Assembly (NCBI RefSeq): GCF_018130465.1
Contig: NZ_JAFCKJ010000020.1
Location: forward strand, 31,628 to 95,627
Length of the DNA: 64,000 nucleotides
DNA from: Bradyrhizobium canariense
GTDB taxonomy: Bacteria; Pseudomonadota; Alphaproteobacteria; Rhizobiales; Xanthobacteraceae
Direction of reading: 5' to 3'
Shown here: positions 8,650 to 19,441 of the stretch, in pieces
Layout: every line of letters starts with the position of its first letter
How positions within the stretch are numbered: the first letter of the stretch is position 1
The notes under the pieces: generated by a model
Seen by the model: the letters and a program-made list of their open reading frames with translations, nothing else
What the model was told of the DNA's origin: nothing
Database searches by the model: none
Made by a program: the position numbers and the translations under genes

Positions 8650-10962
8650 TTACGCTTCCAATTGCTTGCCGAGCGGGAGGTTGCGGATGCGTTTTCCGGT
8701 CGCGGCGAAGATAGCGTTCATCAGCGCCGGCGCGAACGGCGGGACACCGGGCTCGCCGGCGCCGCTCGGCGGCGTGTCGGGTCCGGGCGGCACGATGTAG
8801 ACGTTGGTCACCAGCGGGGATTCGTCCATCCTGAGGACCTGGAAGTCGTCAAAGTTCTTCTGCTGCACCTTGCCGTCTTTGAAGGTGATCTCGCCGTATT
8901 TGGCGAGACTCAGCCCCATGATCGCCGCGCCCTCGATCTGCGAGGCGATGCGCTCGGGGTTGACATAGGTGCCGCAGTCGATCGCGGTGTCCACCCGCGG
9001 CACCGTCAGCTTGCCCTTGTCGTCGACGGCCACCTCGACGATGGTCGCGATATAGCTGACGAAGCTGCGGTGCACGGCGATGCCGAGGCCGTGGCCCTTC
9101 GGCACCTGACGGCCCCATTCGCCCTTTTCGGCGACCAGCTCGACCACCTTGCGCAGGCGCGCGGTGTCGATCGGATAGCTGTCGAAGGGCTCGCCGTAGT
9201 TCCACATGTCCTTCACGGCGGGCTTGACGATGCGCGGGGTGCCGATCAGCGCGAGCAGCGTCTCCTTCTGGTCGCGGCCGGTCGCATGGGCGATCTCGCC
9301 GACCATCGACTGGACCGCGAAGGCGCGCGGGATGTTCGAGACCGAGCGGAACCAGCCGATGCGGGTGAACGCCGCGGCTTCCGGGTTTTCGCAGGAGATG
9401 TTGGCGATCTCGAACGGCATGTCGACGAGGCCCATGCCGAGCTCGAAGGGCGCTTCATGCTTTGCACCGGCCGCGAACGTCGAGGCGATGCTCGGGGCCA
9501 CGCTGCGATGGCGCCAGGCGATCACCTTGCCGCTCTTGTCGAGCCCCGCCTCGATCCGTTCCACGGAGACCGTGTGCAGGAAATCGTGGCGAACGTCGTC
9601 CTCGCGCGTCCACTGCACCTTGACGGGCGCGCCGAGTTCCTTCGACAGCAGCGCGGCCTCGAGCGCAAAGTCGCATTTCGACTTGCGGCCGAAACCGCCG
9701 CCGAGCAGCGTGACGTTGACCGTGACATTGCCCTCGGGAATGCCGAGCGTTTTTGCGACGTCCTCGCGCGTGCCGCCCGGGCTTTGCACCGGCGCCCAGA
9801 TCTCCGCCTTGTCACCCTTGACGTCGGCGACCGCCACCGGCGGCTCCATGCTGACATGGGCGAGGTGCGGCAGATAATATTCGCCGACGACGATCTTGTC
9901 GGCGCCCTTCAGAGCAGCATCGGCATCGCCTTCCTGGCGTACGACGAGGCCCGGCTTGCGCGAGGCCTCCTCGAGCTCCTTGCGGTAGGCGACGGAGTCG
10001 TATTTGCCGTTGGCGCCGTCGTCCCAGGTCAGCTTCAGCGCGTCGCGGCCCTTGATCGCCGCGCCGGTGTTGCGCGCGATCACGGCAACGCCGCCGAGCG
10101 GCTGGAATTTCGACGGCCACGGCCAGCCTCGCACCTGCATCACCTTCTCGACCCCTGGGACCTTCAACGCCGCGTCCGGATCGAACGAGACCAGCTTGCC
10201 GCCGGTCACCGGCGGGCGCGCAATCACGGCATACTTCATGCCAGGCAGCCGCACGTCGGCGCCGTAACGCGCCTTGCCGGTGGTGATGTCGTGGAGATCG
10301 ACGATGCTGATTTGGCCCTTGCCGAGATAGCGGAAGTCCTTGGGGTCCTTCAGCTTGAGCCCTTCGATGCTCGGCACCGATTCCTTGGCGGCATCGGCTG
10401 CGAGCTCGCCGAAGCCAAGCTTGCGGCTCGTCGCGCTGTGGACGACCTCGTGATTGACGGCCTTGACCTCGGTCGCCGGCACACCCCAGCGTTTCGCGGC
10501 GGCTTGCTCCAGCATGGTGCGGGCGGAGGCCCCGATCTGGCGCATCGGGATCAAATAATGCCGCGTGCTGCGCGAGCCGTCGGTGTCCTGGTTGCCGAAC
10601 TTGACCTCGTCGCCATGGGCCTGTTGCACCTTGACCCTCGACCAGTCGGCTTCCATCTCCTCGGCCACGATCAGCGGCAGGCTGGTGCGCACGCCGGTGC
10701 CCATCTCGGCGCGGTGGGCGAGGATGGTGACGGTGCCGTCGGGCGCGACCGCGACGAACACGCGCGGATCGACCACGACGCCGTGCGGCATCTTGTCGGC
10801 GCCGGTCTCATAGGCGAACGCCTGGCGCGACATCACGGGGGCGGCGAGCACGAAGCCGCCGGTGATGCCGAGTCCCTTCAGGATGCTGCGGCGCGAGACC
10901 TTTTCGACACGGACGTTCTTTTCGAAGCCACGAAGCTTCTCCGGGTTGTCGATGAAATTCAT
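8650..10962 (-). CDS. Molybdopterin-binding subunit of an IorB-like aldehyde/isoquinoline oxidoreductase
   Basis: Large subunit of a xanthine-oxidase-family molybdenum hydroxylase, 770 residues. The N-terminus has a Tat signal (VSRRSILKGLGITGGFVLAAP), so the complex works in the periplasm, as for IorB and aldehyde oxidases of acetic acid bacteria. Molybdopterin contacts GGGFGRKSKCDFALEA and the terminal catalytic-Glu motif GAGEPGVPPFAPA are present. It follows the 2Fe-2S subunit with one base between stop and start. No cytochrome subunit is adjacent. Beside alcohol dehydrogenases, oxidation of the resulting aldehydes is the likeliest job. This is inference; a heterocycle hydroxylase remains possible. 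I chose ATG 10962 over 11001 because it starts just after the partner's stop. Confidence 0.85.
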   Translation of the reverse strand: MNFIDNPEKLRGFEKNVRVEKVSRRSILKGLGITGGFVLAAPVMSRQAFAYETGADKMPHGVVVDPRVFVAVAPDGTVTILAHRAEMGTGVRTSLPLIVAEEMEADWSRVKVQQAHGDEVKFGNQDTDGSRSTRHYLIPMRQIGASARTMLEQAAAKRWGVPATEVKAVNHEVVHSATSRKLGFGELAADAAKESVPSIEGLKLKDPKDFRYLGKGQISIVDLHDITTGKARYGADVRLPGMKYAVIARPPVTGGKLVSFDPDAALKVPGVEKVMQVRGWPWPSKFQPLGGVAVIARNTGAAIKGRDALKLTWDDGANGKYDSVAYRKELEEASRKPGLVVRQEGDADAALKGADKIVVGEYYLPHLAHVSMEPPVAVADVKGDKAEIWAPVQSPGGTREDVAKTLGIPEGNVTVNVTLLGGGFGRKSKCDFALEAALLSKELGAPVKVQWTREDDVRHDFLHTVSVERIEAGLDKSGKVIAWRHRSVAPSIASTFAAGAKHEAPFELGMGLVDMPFEIANISCENPEAAAFTRIGWFRSVSNIPRAFAVQSMVGEIAHATGRDQKETLLALIGTPRIVKPAVKDMWNYGEPFDSYPIDTARLRKVVELVAEKGEWGRQVPKGHGLGIAVHRSFVSYIATIVEVAVDDKGKLTVPRVDTAIDCGTYVNPERIASQIEGAAIMGLSLAKYGEITFKDGKVQQKNFDDFQVLRMDESPLVTNVYIVPPGPDTPPSGAGEPGVPPFAPALMNAIFAATGKRIRNLPLGKQLEA

Positions 10963-10963
10963 G

Positions 10964-11416
10964 TCACACTCCCGTAGATGCGAGATGGACCGCGTTCTCA
11001 ATGCGCTGGTAGCAGCCGCAGCGGCAGATGTTGCCGGACATCGCTTCGCGGATCTGGTCGTGCGACGGCTTCGGGTTGTCCATCAGCAGCGCAGCCGCCT
11101 GCATGATCTGGCCCGCCTGGCAGAAGCCGCACTGGGGAACGTTGACCTGACGCCAGGCCTTCTGCACCGGGTGATCACCGTTCGGATGCAGTCCCTCGAT
11201 CGTCGTGATCTCGCGGCCGGCGACGTCGTTGATCGACGTGATGCAGGCGCGCACGGCTTCCTTGTCGACGATGACCGTGCAGGCACCGCACAGGGCCTGG
11301 CCACAGCCGAACTTGGTGCCGGTCAGCCCGGCCTCGTCGCGCAGGAACCAGAGTAGCGGGAGATCCGGGTCGCCGTCCCAGCTCTGTTCCTGGCCATTGA
11401 TCTTCACCTTGATCAT
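10964..11416 (-). CDS. [2Fe-2S] subunit of the molybdenum hydroxylase
   Basis: 150 residues with the two [2Fe-2S] clusters of the small subunit of IorA/aldehyde oxidases. The plant-type cluster is [15 protein letters not shown] plus an earlier Cys in TKFGCG. The C-terminal helical domain has [10 protein letters not shown] and [13 protein letters not shown]. It transfers electrons from the molybdenum site in the 770-residue partner to an unknown acceptor. There is no signal peptide of its own, so export would be by hitchhiking on the Tat leader of the large subunit. First gene of the operon; the upstream 640 bases carry its promoter. Confidence 0.88.
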   Translation of the reverse strand: MIKVKINGQEQSWDGDPDLPLLWFLRDEAGLTGTKFGCGQALCGACTVIVDKEAVRACITSINDVAGREITTIEGLHPNGDHPVQKAWRQVNVPQCGFCQAGQIMQAAALLMDNPKPSHDQIREAMSGNICRCGCYQRIENAVHLASTGV

Positions 11417-12062
11417 GATCGTCCCTCGCTCTTCATAAGCTTGCTGATTTCAAACTTTCCAGATGCCGGTCGGTGCAATGCCCGCTGCGCGGCGTTGCAT
11501 TCCAGCCGTGGTCCTGCGCGGGCAGATCCCGGCAAGAATCAGGAATGCCAATGTCATGTCCGGATGTGCTCGATACCTCCCGTCTTGTTCTTGATTATTG
11601 AATTTCGCGCGGCATCGTCACGACGCGATCGTAGCAAGGATCGCTTCGGTCCTTCGTTCACAGCCAAGTGTTCTTGAGTCAGCTGTTCTCGACGGGAAAA
11701 GATTGCAACGAAGGTTTGTCAAAAGCAGGGCGCGGCATCACGCCGTGTGCCTCTCGAAATGGGCACAATGAAAAAAGCTTCGTCCGCCAGAAGAACTGTG
11801 CGGACGAAGCAAGATGCCTCAGTCGAGGGAGGGAGAAACGCAGGCGCCGCGGACTTCAAGCAGAAAGCCGGTGGCCCTGCGCAGTCATTCAGAGACCAGG
11901 ACTGAGGGAGCTGACGACCCCCGCATACGCAGAGTGGAGGAGCAGCGGCGGCGTTGCCGCGATTGTCCCGGGGCCGGACCCGTCCGGCTCGCTGGCTGTG
12001 GTGGAACCAGCGAGCGGACGGGGCGCGGCAAACGTCTGGCGGCCTTGCTCAGGCGGCCTCGC
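11417..12062. other. Gene-free 646-base interval with terminator and hairpin
   Basis: No frame here looks coding on either strand. It separates two minus-strand operons. Contents are the promoter region of the molybdenum hydroxylase (11417-11770), a terminator at 11777-11810, and a second hairpin with a 14-base stem and one bulged G (11981-11995 with 12007-12020). Just after the gfa stop, a 14-base unit GGCCGCCTGAGCGA (minus strand) repeats imperfectly, so the stop region of gfa is duplicated. Confidence 0.6.
11777..11810 (-). terminator. Rho-independent terminator for the gfa operon
   Basis: Perfect 11-base stem GCTTCGTCCGC (11777-11787) with GCGGACGAAGC (11800-11810). Read on the minus strand it is followed by six T (11776-11771). 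It lies about 250 bases past the gfa stop, giving a long 3' UTR. Confidence 0.8.
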
Positions 12063-12626
12063 TCAGGCGGCCTTGGCCTTCGCCACGTGGGTCGCGATCG
12101 CGTCCATCAGCGCTGGCGACAGGCAGTCATAGGGCTCAAGTCCAAGCTCCTTGAACCGAGCCCGAATTCCGCCCATCTGCTCCGGCTTCACGCCCGATTC
12201 GATCACCGACGAGACGAAGGCGGCGAATTGCGGCGCCTGCGAACCCTGTTCCTGGAACAGTTCGGGGTGAATGAAGTCGAGGCCGTAGAACGGGTGACCC
12301 TTGTTCTCGATGCGGCCGTACATGTGCGTGCCACAGGCCTTGCAGGCGTAGCGCTGGATCACCGCCGACGGATCGACGATCTGGAGCTTGTCGCCGTTCT
12401 CGAGCACGGTGACGTTCTGGCGCGGTACCACGGCGACGACGGAGAAATTCGCGCCCTGCGGTTTCCAGCACTTGGTGCAGCCACAGGCGTGGTTGTGCGC
12501 GACGTCGCCCTTGACGGCGACCTTGACCTGATGGTCCTTGCATTTGCATGCGAGCGTGCCGCCGGCGAAGCTGCCGCTGCCCTGCTTAAGGCCGTTATCG
12601 ATCGAGGGATGGAGTGCAACAGTCAT
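12063..12626 (-). CDS. gfa: Glutathione-dependent formaldehyde-activating enzyme
   Basis: Zinc protein of 187 residues that promotes formation of S-hydroxymethylglutathione from formaldehyde and glutathione. The metal-binding cysteines are in [21 protein letters not shown] and [12 protein letters not shown], as in Paracoccus Gfa. ATG 12626 has the ribosome site AGGAGGATCGACCC. It begins 34 bases after the stop of the hydroxymethylglutathione dehydrogenase gene, so the two are one operon and consecutive pathway steps. The formaldehyde comes from the XoxF operon just upstream. The last codons and stop are partly duplicated downstream. Confidence 0.92.
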   Translation of the reverse strand: MTVALHPSIDNGLKQGSGSFAGGTLACKCKDHQVKVAVKGDVAHNHACGCTKCWKPQGANFSVVAVVPRQNVTVLENGDKLQIVDPSAVIQRYACKACGTHMYGRIENKGHPFYGLDFIHPELFQEQGSQAPQFAAFVSSVIESGVKPEQMGGIRARFKELGLEPYDCLSPALMDAIATHVAKAKAA

Positions 12627-12660
12627 GGGTCGATCCTCCTTGGGGGTGACGCTTTTCGAG

Positions 12661-13770
<1,110 letters not shown>

Positions 13771-13830
13771 CGTAAACTCCTTAAATTCTCGCGGGCGCCA
13801 GGAACCAAATCCTGGTCGGGCTCCAGACGT

Positions 13831-14370
13831 TCATTTCTTGCCCATGCACGAGTCTTCGTTCTTGGTATAGGCGTCGTTCTTGTCTTCGTGCTTGCCCGGC
13901 CGGGTGCGGCCCCAGGCCTCGTTGGAGCGGGCACGCAGATAGACGTAGAGATCGTCCATGTAGCAGGCGACGTTCGGGTTATCGCCGAAGGCCGGCATCA
14001 CGTTTTCTGCGGCGGTCGAGATGTTCTTGCGGCCGGAGGCGACGACGCCGAGAAAGTCGGCATAGCTCATCGTCTTCAGCGAATCCTTCAGCGCCGGCGC
14101 GTAGGTCGAGCCCATTCCATCCGGGCCGTGACACACATGGCAGTCCGAGTGATAGCGGCGGTATCCGGAATAGGTGTACCAGTCGACGGACCCGTCGGTG
14201 ACCTTGTAGGTTGGGTTGCCTTCCTTGTCGGACCATTCGCCGGTTTCGTTCTGCTTGACGGCAGTCGGATCGCCCGAGCCGTCCGCGACGGCAATTCCCC
14301 CGGACACGACCAAGAACATCGCAGCAATGGTGGAGCAGATTTTACGCAAGAGATTTTCCTCGGAAGGCAT
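13831..14370 (-). CDS. xoxG: XoxG c-type cytochrome, electron acceptor of XoxF
   Basis: Periplasmic cytochrome c of 179 residues with signal peptide (cleavage near AVA-D, residue 29-30). Haem site Cys77-x-x-Cys80-His81 (CHVCH). Probable axial Met125 in ENVMPAFGD. Further cysteines at 136 and in the C-terminal EDSCMGKK tail match the family described as methanol-metabolism cytochromes with extra cysteines. It is the second gene after xoxF, as in most xox clusters, and would carry electrons from reduced PQQ to a terminal oxidase. The gap to xoxF contains a strong hairpin. Confidence 0.9.
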   Translation of the reverse strand: MPSEENLLRKICSTIAAMFLVVSGGIAVADGSGDPTAVKQNETGEWSDKEGNPTYKVTDGSVDWYTYSGYRRYHSDCHVCHGPDGMGSTYAPALKDSLKTMSYADFLGVVASGRKNISTAAENVMPAFGDNPNVACYMDDLYVYLRARSNEAWGRTRPGKHEDKNDAYTKNEDSCMGKK

Positions 14371-14383
14371 TCGGTGAGACGAG

Positions 14384-14412
14384 CCGGCGCGTGGAGTTGA
14401 TCCACGCGCCGG
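14384..14412 (-). other. Intercistronic hairpin between xoxF and xoxG
   Basis: Perfect 12-base stem CCGGCGCGTGGA (14384-14395) with TCCACGCGCCGG (14401-14412) around a five-base loop, without a T run. It lies 17 bases past the xoxF stop. Such structures often protect an abundant upstream message from 3' decay, or partly terminate, giving more XoxF than XoxG. That role is inferred. Confidence 0.7.
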
Positions 14413-14428
14413 AGCGATGCTGAGAGGA

Positions 14429-16234
14429 CTAGTTGGGCAGCGAGAACACGGTCAGCGTACCGCCGAGTGCCGTGTAGTTGCTGAGCGCCGCGTAGCCACC
14501 GACTGCGCCGAGACCGGCGGTCGGATCGGTCAGGCCTGCCGCCAGACCGATGCCGGCCCAGCCGCCCACGCCCGAGAGCACTGCGACATACTGCTTGCCA
14601 CCGTTCTCATAGGTGGTGACGTTGCCGATGATGCCGGAGGGAGTCTTGAACTTGTAGAGCTCCTTGCCGGTCTTGGCGTCGACTGCCTTCAGGTAGCCTT
14701 CGAGCGTTCCGTAGAACACCACGTTGCCCGCAGTGGCGAGTGCACCCGACCAGACCGAGAACTGCTCCTTGTTCGACCAGACGATCTTGCCGGTCTTGCC
14801 GTCCCAGGCGATGAAGTTGCCCATGTGGGTTTCACCCTGCGGCGGATACATCGAGAGCGTCGCGCCCACGTAGGGCTGGCCCGCGGTGTAGCTCACCTTG
14901 AACGGTTCGTAGTCCATGCAGACGTGGTTGGTCGGAACGTAGAACAGCTGCGTGTCCGGCGAGTAGGCTGCCGGCTGCTCGTCCTTGGTGCCGAGCGCGG
15001 CCGGGCAGATGCCCTTCACGTTGTGGTCCTCGCCCGCCTTGTCGGTCGAAGCTGCGTCGAGCACCTTCGGGCGGCCGTAGGTCGGCGAGTTCTTGTCCAT
15101 GTCGACGCCGGAGGTCCAGTTCACCTTCGGATCGTACTTTTCGGCGACCAGAAGCTCACCGCTGGCGCGATCGAGCGTGTAGCCGAGGCCGTTACGATCG
15201 AAATGCGTCAGCAGCTTGCGCGGCTGGCCGTTGATCTGCTGATCCGAGAGGATCATCTCGTTGACGCCGTCATAGTCCCACTCGTCGTGGGGCGTCATCT
15301 GATAAACCCACTTGGCCTGGCCGGTGTCGGGGTTGCGAGCCCAGATCGTCATCGACCATTTGTTGTCGCCGGGACGCTGTTTGGGATTCCAGGTCGAGGG
15401 ATTGCCGGATCCGTAGTAGATGAGGTTCAGCTCGGGATCGTAGGAGATCCAGCCCCAAGTGGCGCCGCCACCGATCTTCCACTGATCGCCTTGCCAGGTC
15501 TTGAGGCTGGAGTCCTTGCCGACCGGCTTGCCGAGTGCGGTGGTCTTCTCTGCGTCGACCAGAATCTGATCATCCGGTCCTTCAGAGTAGCCGCGCCAAG
15601 CCAGTTTGCCGGTCTTGATGTCGTAGGCGGTCATATGGGCCTGAACGCCGAACTCGCCGCCGGAGATGCCGATCAGCACCTTGTCCTTGACGACCATCGG
15701 GGCCGAAGTGCCGGTCTCGCCCTTGCTGGCGTCGCCGTTCTTCGCCGTCCATGCCACCTGACCGCTCTTGGCGTCGAGCGCGACGAGCGTGGTGTCGGCC
15801 TGATGCAGGAAGATCTTGCCGTCGCCATAGGCCAGGCCGCGGTTGACCGTGTCGCAGCACATCACCGGGATGACGTTCGGATCCTGCTTCGGCTCGTACT
15901 TCCAGACGATCTTGTTCTCGTTGGAAAGGTCAATAGCGTAGACCTTGTTCGGGAACGGTGTGTGGACGTACATCATGTTGCCGATGATCAGCGGGCCGCC
16001 TTCGTGGCCGCGCAGCACGCCGGTCGAGAAGGTCCAGGCGACCTGGAGCTTGCCTACGTTTTGTGCGTTGATCTGGTTCAGCTTGGAATAGCGGGTATTG
16101 GCGTAGTCGCCCGTCGGCATCACCCAGTCTTTCGGGTTCTGCGACATCTTGAGCACTTCGTCGTTGGCCGAAGCGCTGCCGACGGCGAGAGCCGCCGCGG
16201 AGCCAAGATAGGCCGCCAGTAGTACCTTGCGCAT
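14429..16234 (-). CDS. xoxF: Lanthanide-dependent methanol dehydrogenase XoxF (XoxF5-like)
   Basis: Periplasmic PQQ methanol dehydrogenase of 601 residues with a Sec signal (cleavage at ASA-N, residue 23-24). All hallmarks are present: vicinal Cys126-Cys127 ([10 protein letters not shown]), Glu194 (GGEFGVQAH), Asn278 ([10 protein letters not shown]), catalytic Asp320 and the lanthanide ligand Asp322 ([10 protein letters not shown]). Calcium-type MxaF has Ala at that last position. The sequence is very close to the XoxF5 clade as I remember it. It oxidises methanol to formaldehyde and passes electrons to XoxG. First gene of a minus-strand operon; a 512-base divergent region separates it from an AraC regulator. 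Confidence 0.96.
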   Translation of the reverse strand: MRKVLLAAYLGSAAALAVGSASANDEVLKMSQNPKDWVMPTGDYANTRYSKLNQINAQNVGKLQVAWTFSTGVLRGHEGGPLIIGNMMYVHTPFPNKVYAIDLSNENKIVWKYEPKQDPNVIPVMCCDTVNRGLAYGDGKIFLHQADTTLVALDAKSGQVAWTAKNGDASKGETGTSAPMVVKDKVLIGISGGEFGVQAHMTAYDIKTGKLAWRGYSEGPDDQILVDAEKTTALGKPVGKDSSLKTWQGDQWKIGGGATWGWISYDPELNLIYYGSGNPSTWNPKQRPGDNKWSMTIWARNPDTGQAKWVYQMTPHDEWDYDGVNEMILSDQQINGQPRKLLTHFDRNGLGYTLDRASGELLVAEKYDPKVNWTSGVDMDKNSPTYGRPKVLDAASTDKAGEDHNVKGICPAALGTKDEQPAAYSPDTQLFYVPTNHVCMDYEPFKVSYTAGQPYVGATLSMYPPQGETHMGNFIAWDGKTGKIVWSNKEQFSVWSGALATAGNVVFYGTLEGYLKAVDAKTGKELYKFKTPSGIIGNVTTYENGGKQYVAVLSGVGGWAGIGLAAGLTDPTAGLGAVGGYAALSNYTALGGTLTVFSLPN

Positions 16235-16746
16235 AGTTATTCCTCCATTGGTCTCGTTTATTGTTTCCGAAGCATTGCTTAATCACCGGGCTTTTCGTCC
16301 GGCGTCTGCTCGTGCAGGGCGGTCACGATTGGGACCAGAAACGATGCTGTGGTGTTTCCTCCTCCTGATGAGAGCCACGGGTCCACGTGCAGGGCGGCCC
16401 GTTCTTGTTGTTCCTGACGCAATCCCTAACGACTTCGTCATCGGGAAACTTGCCCAAGAGGGAAGCTGGTTTGCTTGACAGCGCACGGGTACGAAGTTTT
16501 TGATTTTGCAGTAGCGAATTCAGCGGCTTCGCAGCGCTTTGGGAGCGCCTTCAACACTCAGGTCCCCCTTGACGGCGCTGCAACTAAGGCGGAGGATTAC
16601 CTTTCAAGGGTGGCACTGGAACCATGGCGCTCGTTCCAGAAGATCGCTCAAAATCGAGGTAAACGTCACGCAATCACGGCTCAGGGCTCCGGCAGCGCGG
16701 CTCGCGATTCGCGTCAAATCTCCGGATCAAACCAGTGGCTGGATTA
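16235..16746. promoter_or_regulatory. Divergent promoter region between xoxF and the AraC-type gene
   Basis: 512 bases with no plausible gene. A 12-base direct repeat CGTGCAGGGCGG occurs at 16311-16322 and 16386-16397, 75 bases apart. AraC-type proteins often bind direct repeats, so this is a candidate site, but spacing is wide and the motif is GC-rich like its surroundings. The xoxF ribosome site is in the last 15 bases before 16234. Confidence 0.4.
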
Positions 16747-17715
16747 ATGTCCGACACAATTCACACGCTCTCGACGACGGGAATGACGCCGAAGCGGCAG
16801 ATCCAGAGCTGGATCGACGGGCTGACGAGCCTGTGTGGGCATTTCGACGTCGATCCGCTGGAAGCGTCTTCGCTCGAAGGCCGCATCGACTACACCAGCG
16901 TCTCGCGTCTGAAGCTCTGCCAGATCGAGGTCAGCCAGCATCGCATCGCGCACACGCTGGCGCGCGCCAAAGCCAATGAACACCCGTATATCAAGATCCA
17001 CTTCCAGACTTACGGTGTGTCCTATTTCGAGCAGGAAGGCCGGCACATCGAGCTGAACCCGGGCGACATCATCGCCTATGACGTCTCCTGCCCGCATTCG
17101 ATCATCAGCCCCGCTTTCACGCGCCACGACGTGGTGATCGTGCCGAAGTCGCTGCTGCGCGACCGCGGATTCCCGTCGCAGCGAATGCCCGCCTGCAAAT
17201 TGACGTCACGCACGGGGACGGGGCGGATCGCCCACGATTTCGTCCACGCGACCTTCGACGAGGCGGCCAAGCTGTCGGCGAACAGTGCGGTCGGCGTCGC
17301 CGATTCGCTGATCGACCTCTTGCTGCTGCCGCTGCGCGAGGCGGACACGATGCTCGACCGCGTCGGGCCCGAAGCGACGTATGTGCGCGCGCAGTTCTTC
17401 ATCCGCGAGCATTTGCGCGATCCGGATCTGTGCATCGACCAGATCTCCGGCGAGCTCGGCTGCTCCAAGCGTTATCTGCACATGCTGTTCTCGGAGCGCG
17501 GCACCACGGTGAGCGACTACATCTGGCAGGCGCGTCTTCAGAATTGCCGCCAGGAGCTCGAGGCCCACGCCGGAAAGACCATCACCGACGTCGCGTTCTC
17601 CTGGGGCTTCTCCAGCTCATCGCATTTCAGCCGGGTGTTCCGGAAATATTTTGGCGTGGTGCCGTCCTCGATCCACAAGGCGCAGCAAGGCGCGGTTGCC
17701 GCGGACGAGCATTAG
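16747..17715 (+). CDS. AraC-family transcriptional regulator
   Basis: 322 residues. The N-terminal half is an AraC-binding-like domain (IKIHFQTYGVSYFEQEGRHIELNPGDII, partly quoted). The C-terminal 100 residues form the double helix-turn-helix, with CIDQISGELGCSKRYLHMLF and ITDVAFSWGFSSSSHFSRVFRKYFG. It starts at ATG 16747; an earlier in-frame ATG at 16735 is possible. Transcribed away from xoxF, it is the natural candidate to control the xoxF operon. Related regulators of this domain type act on catabolic operons. The ligand is unknown. A role in the lanthanide response is inference only. Confidence 0.85.
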   Translation: MSDTIHTLSTTGMTPKRQIQSWIDGLTSLCGHFDVDPLEASSLEGRIDYTSVSRLKLCQIEVSQHRIAHTLARAKANEHPYIKIHFQTYGVSYFEQEGRHIELNPGDIIAYDVSCPHSIISPAFTRHDVVIVPKSLLRDRGFPSQRMPACKLTSRTGTGRIAHDFVHATFDEAAKLSANSAVGVADSLIDLLLLPLREADTMLDRVGPEATYVRAQFFIREHLRDPDLCIDQISGELGCSKRYLHMLFSERGTTVSDYIWQARLQNCRQELEAHAGKTITDVAFSWGFSSSSHFSRVFRKYFGVVPSSIHKAQQGAVAADEH

Positions 17716-17771
17716 GCAAACGCCAGGTTCGGCGACGACGACGGTTGACCGTCACGCGCCCGCGATGTCTC

Positions 17772-18197
17772 TCACGCCGATATGGCGATGTAGGGAATGC
17801 TGGTCAGGAGAGCGACGAGCAACACCGCGTTGCCCAGCATTCCACTCCAATGCAGTCGGCGTAGCCGGCGCGGGGCCTCGGCATCGCCGGCGTCCCTGGC
17901 GCTGAGCTGTTCGTCCATCCGTTGCATGAACCAGCGGCGTCCGTAGATCGCCAAGGCTGCAAGGAGGCCAACGCCCATCGCGGCGACCAGGCGACCGTCG
18001 AGCAGGAAAGCGACCGCTCCAATGAGTCCGGCAACGCGCATCACCAGAAAATGGGCATTGAACATTCCGCGCAAAAGCTGGGCGACGGGCTGGATATCCA
18101 GCTTCACCAGCAGGAAGGCGGGAGAAGCCAGCGTGAAATAGCCCATCGGAAAGAGCAGGATGATCATGACGGCTACGGCGACGCCATCCGGTGTCAT
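17772..18197 (-). CDS. Small integral membrane protein, four helices, unknown function
   Basis: 141 residues with about four membrane segments: GVAVAVMIILLFPMGYFTL, VAGLIGAVAFLLDGRLVAAMG into GLLAALAIYG, and NAVLLVALLTSIPYIAIS at the C-terminus. A charged loop (ARDAGDAEAPRRLRRLHW) precedes the last helix. I start at ATG 18197; the frame continues 18 codons up through a poor, charged stretch. No family recognised. It converges on the AraC gene, with 56 bases between stops. Confidence 0.6.
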   Translation of the reverse strand: MTPDGVAVAVMIILLFPMGYFTLASPAFLLVKLDIQPVAQLLRGMFNAHFLVMRVAGLIGAVAFLLDGRLVAAMGVGLLAALAIYGRRWFMQRMDEQLSARDAGDAEAPRRLRRLHWSGMLGNAVLLVALLTSIPYIAISA

Positions 18198-18342
18198 GGG
18201 ATCGGCCTTTCTTGTCCGCGCCGGCGGGACCTTCCCGCCAGCGTCGCACAATCATAGCGGGAAAATGCGTTTCCGGCACTAGGCTTTGGTCGGATGCCAC
18301 GCCGCGAAGGGCGTCTTGCCTCGAGGTGCCTTGCCTCGCGGT

Positions 18343-19331
18343 TCAGGCCGGCTCGAGGCCGAGCGACCGCGCGCTCTCGATCCAGATCGGCAGCTCGCGC
18401 TGATACAGCGCATTGGTTTCCTGGAAGCCGACCGCGGGTTCGAGCACGAACGTGTTGAGAACCTCCTTCACCTTCGGATCGCTGTTGGCAGCGACGCAAA
18501 GCTCCGCCAGGCGGTCGACGACCGGCTGCGGTGTCGCCTTCGGCACGGCCCAGCCGGAGAAGCCGCTGACGGTGAAGAATTTCGACGTCGCGCCCTGTCG
18601 GGGAGGGTCTTGATATCGGGGATGGCGCCGACCTTCTTCGAATGCACCGCGAACACGGTGCCGCGATCACTTTGCAGGACGGACTGCGCCGCCGTGTAGC
18701 TGCCCATGGCCACATCGAGCGTACCTTCCAGCATGCCCGTCCACATCGGGGCTTCGCCGCGATAGTGGATCGGCTCGATGGCAAGGCCGTACTGCTTGTT
18801 GAGCTCGTGGATCGTCATATGCGGGGCCGAGCCCGCGCTATAGGTGCCGAAGTTGACCTTGCCGCTCTTGCGCGCGAAGGCGACGAAATCCTCCAGCGTC
18901 TTGACGCCGGTTTTCGGGTTCGCCACCAGCAGGAGGCCGGCGCCCGGAATGACGCTGACGAGCGTCAAATCCTTGTCCATGTCGTAGCCCGGAGTCTTCA
19001 TCACCACCCGGTTCATGATGTAGGTGGTCGAGATCGAGCACAGGATGGTGTGGCCGTCGGGGTCCGCGCGGGCAACCTCCGCCGTCCCGATCGCGCCGGC
19101 GGCGCCGGGCTTGTTCTCGACGACGACGGTCTTTCCGACCTGCTTGGAAATGAATTCGCCGTAGGCGCGTGCGAGCAGGTCGGTCTGTCCGCCGGCGGGA
19201 TAGCTGCAAATCATGCGAATCTGGCGCGATGGCCACGCAGCCTGCGCCGAGGCGCCGCGCGAGACGAAAGGCATCGCGAGCATGGTGGTGCCGGCGGCGA
19301 CGAAGTGACGGCGATCGAGCCTTGCGGACAT
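18343..19331 (-). pseudogene. Bug-family tricarboxylate receptor, broken by a one-base deletion
   Basis: Periplasmic binding protein of the tripartite tricarboxylate transporter (Bug) family. ATG 19331 gives a Tat-like leader (DRRHFVAAGTTMLAMPFVSRG) and the typical core (RMICSYPAGGQTDLLAR, VVENKPGAAGAIGT, PHMTIHELNKQYGL). Near 18593-18597 the frame shifts: the reading ...IPDIKTLPDRARRR is out of register, while the next frame continues GATSKFFTVSGFSGWAVPKATP to a normal C-terminus ending at 18343. Adding one G to the GGG run restores a 329-residue protein of normal family length. It has no membrane partners nearby, as is usual for Bug proteins. Either a recent pseudogene or a sequence error. 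Confidence 0.8.
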
Positions 19332-19441
19332 GATTCTCTCCCGGATTTTGCCGAAGGTACTGCATCGGGTCGCCTCTGCCATGGGTGGCAGGCGAGACAG
19401 ATTGGCGCATTCGAGAGGACGGCACTGCGATTGCGCGCGCC

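Noticed and set aside
8614-10977. 787-codon + strand frame
   Set aside because: Antisense to the molybdenum hydroxylase large subunit; Asp/Arg/His-rich composition with no domain.
14417-16222. 601-codon + strand frame opposite xoxF
   Set aside because: Exactly shadows xoxF and has no recognisable domain.
14429-16234. MxaF (calcium methanol dehydrogenase) label
   Set aside because: Asp322 two residues after the catalytic Asp is the XoxF marker; no mxaI small subunit gene is present.
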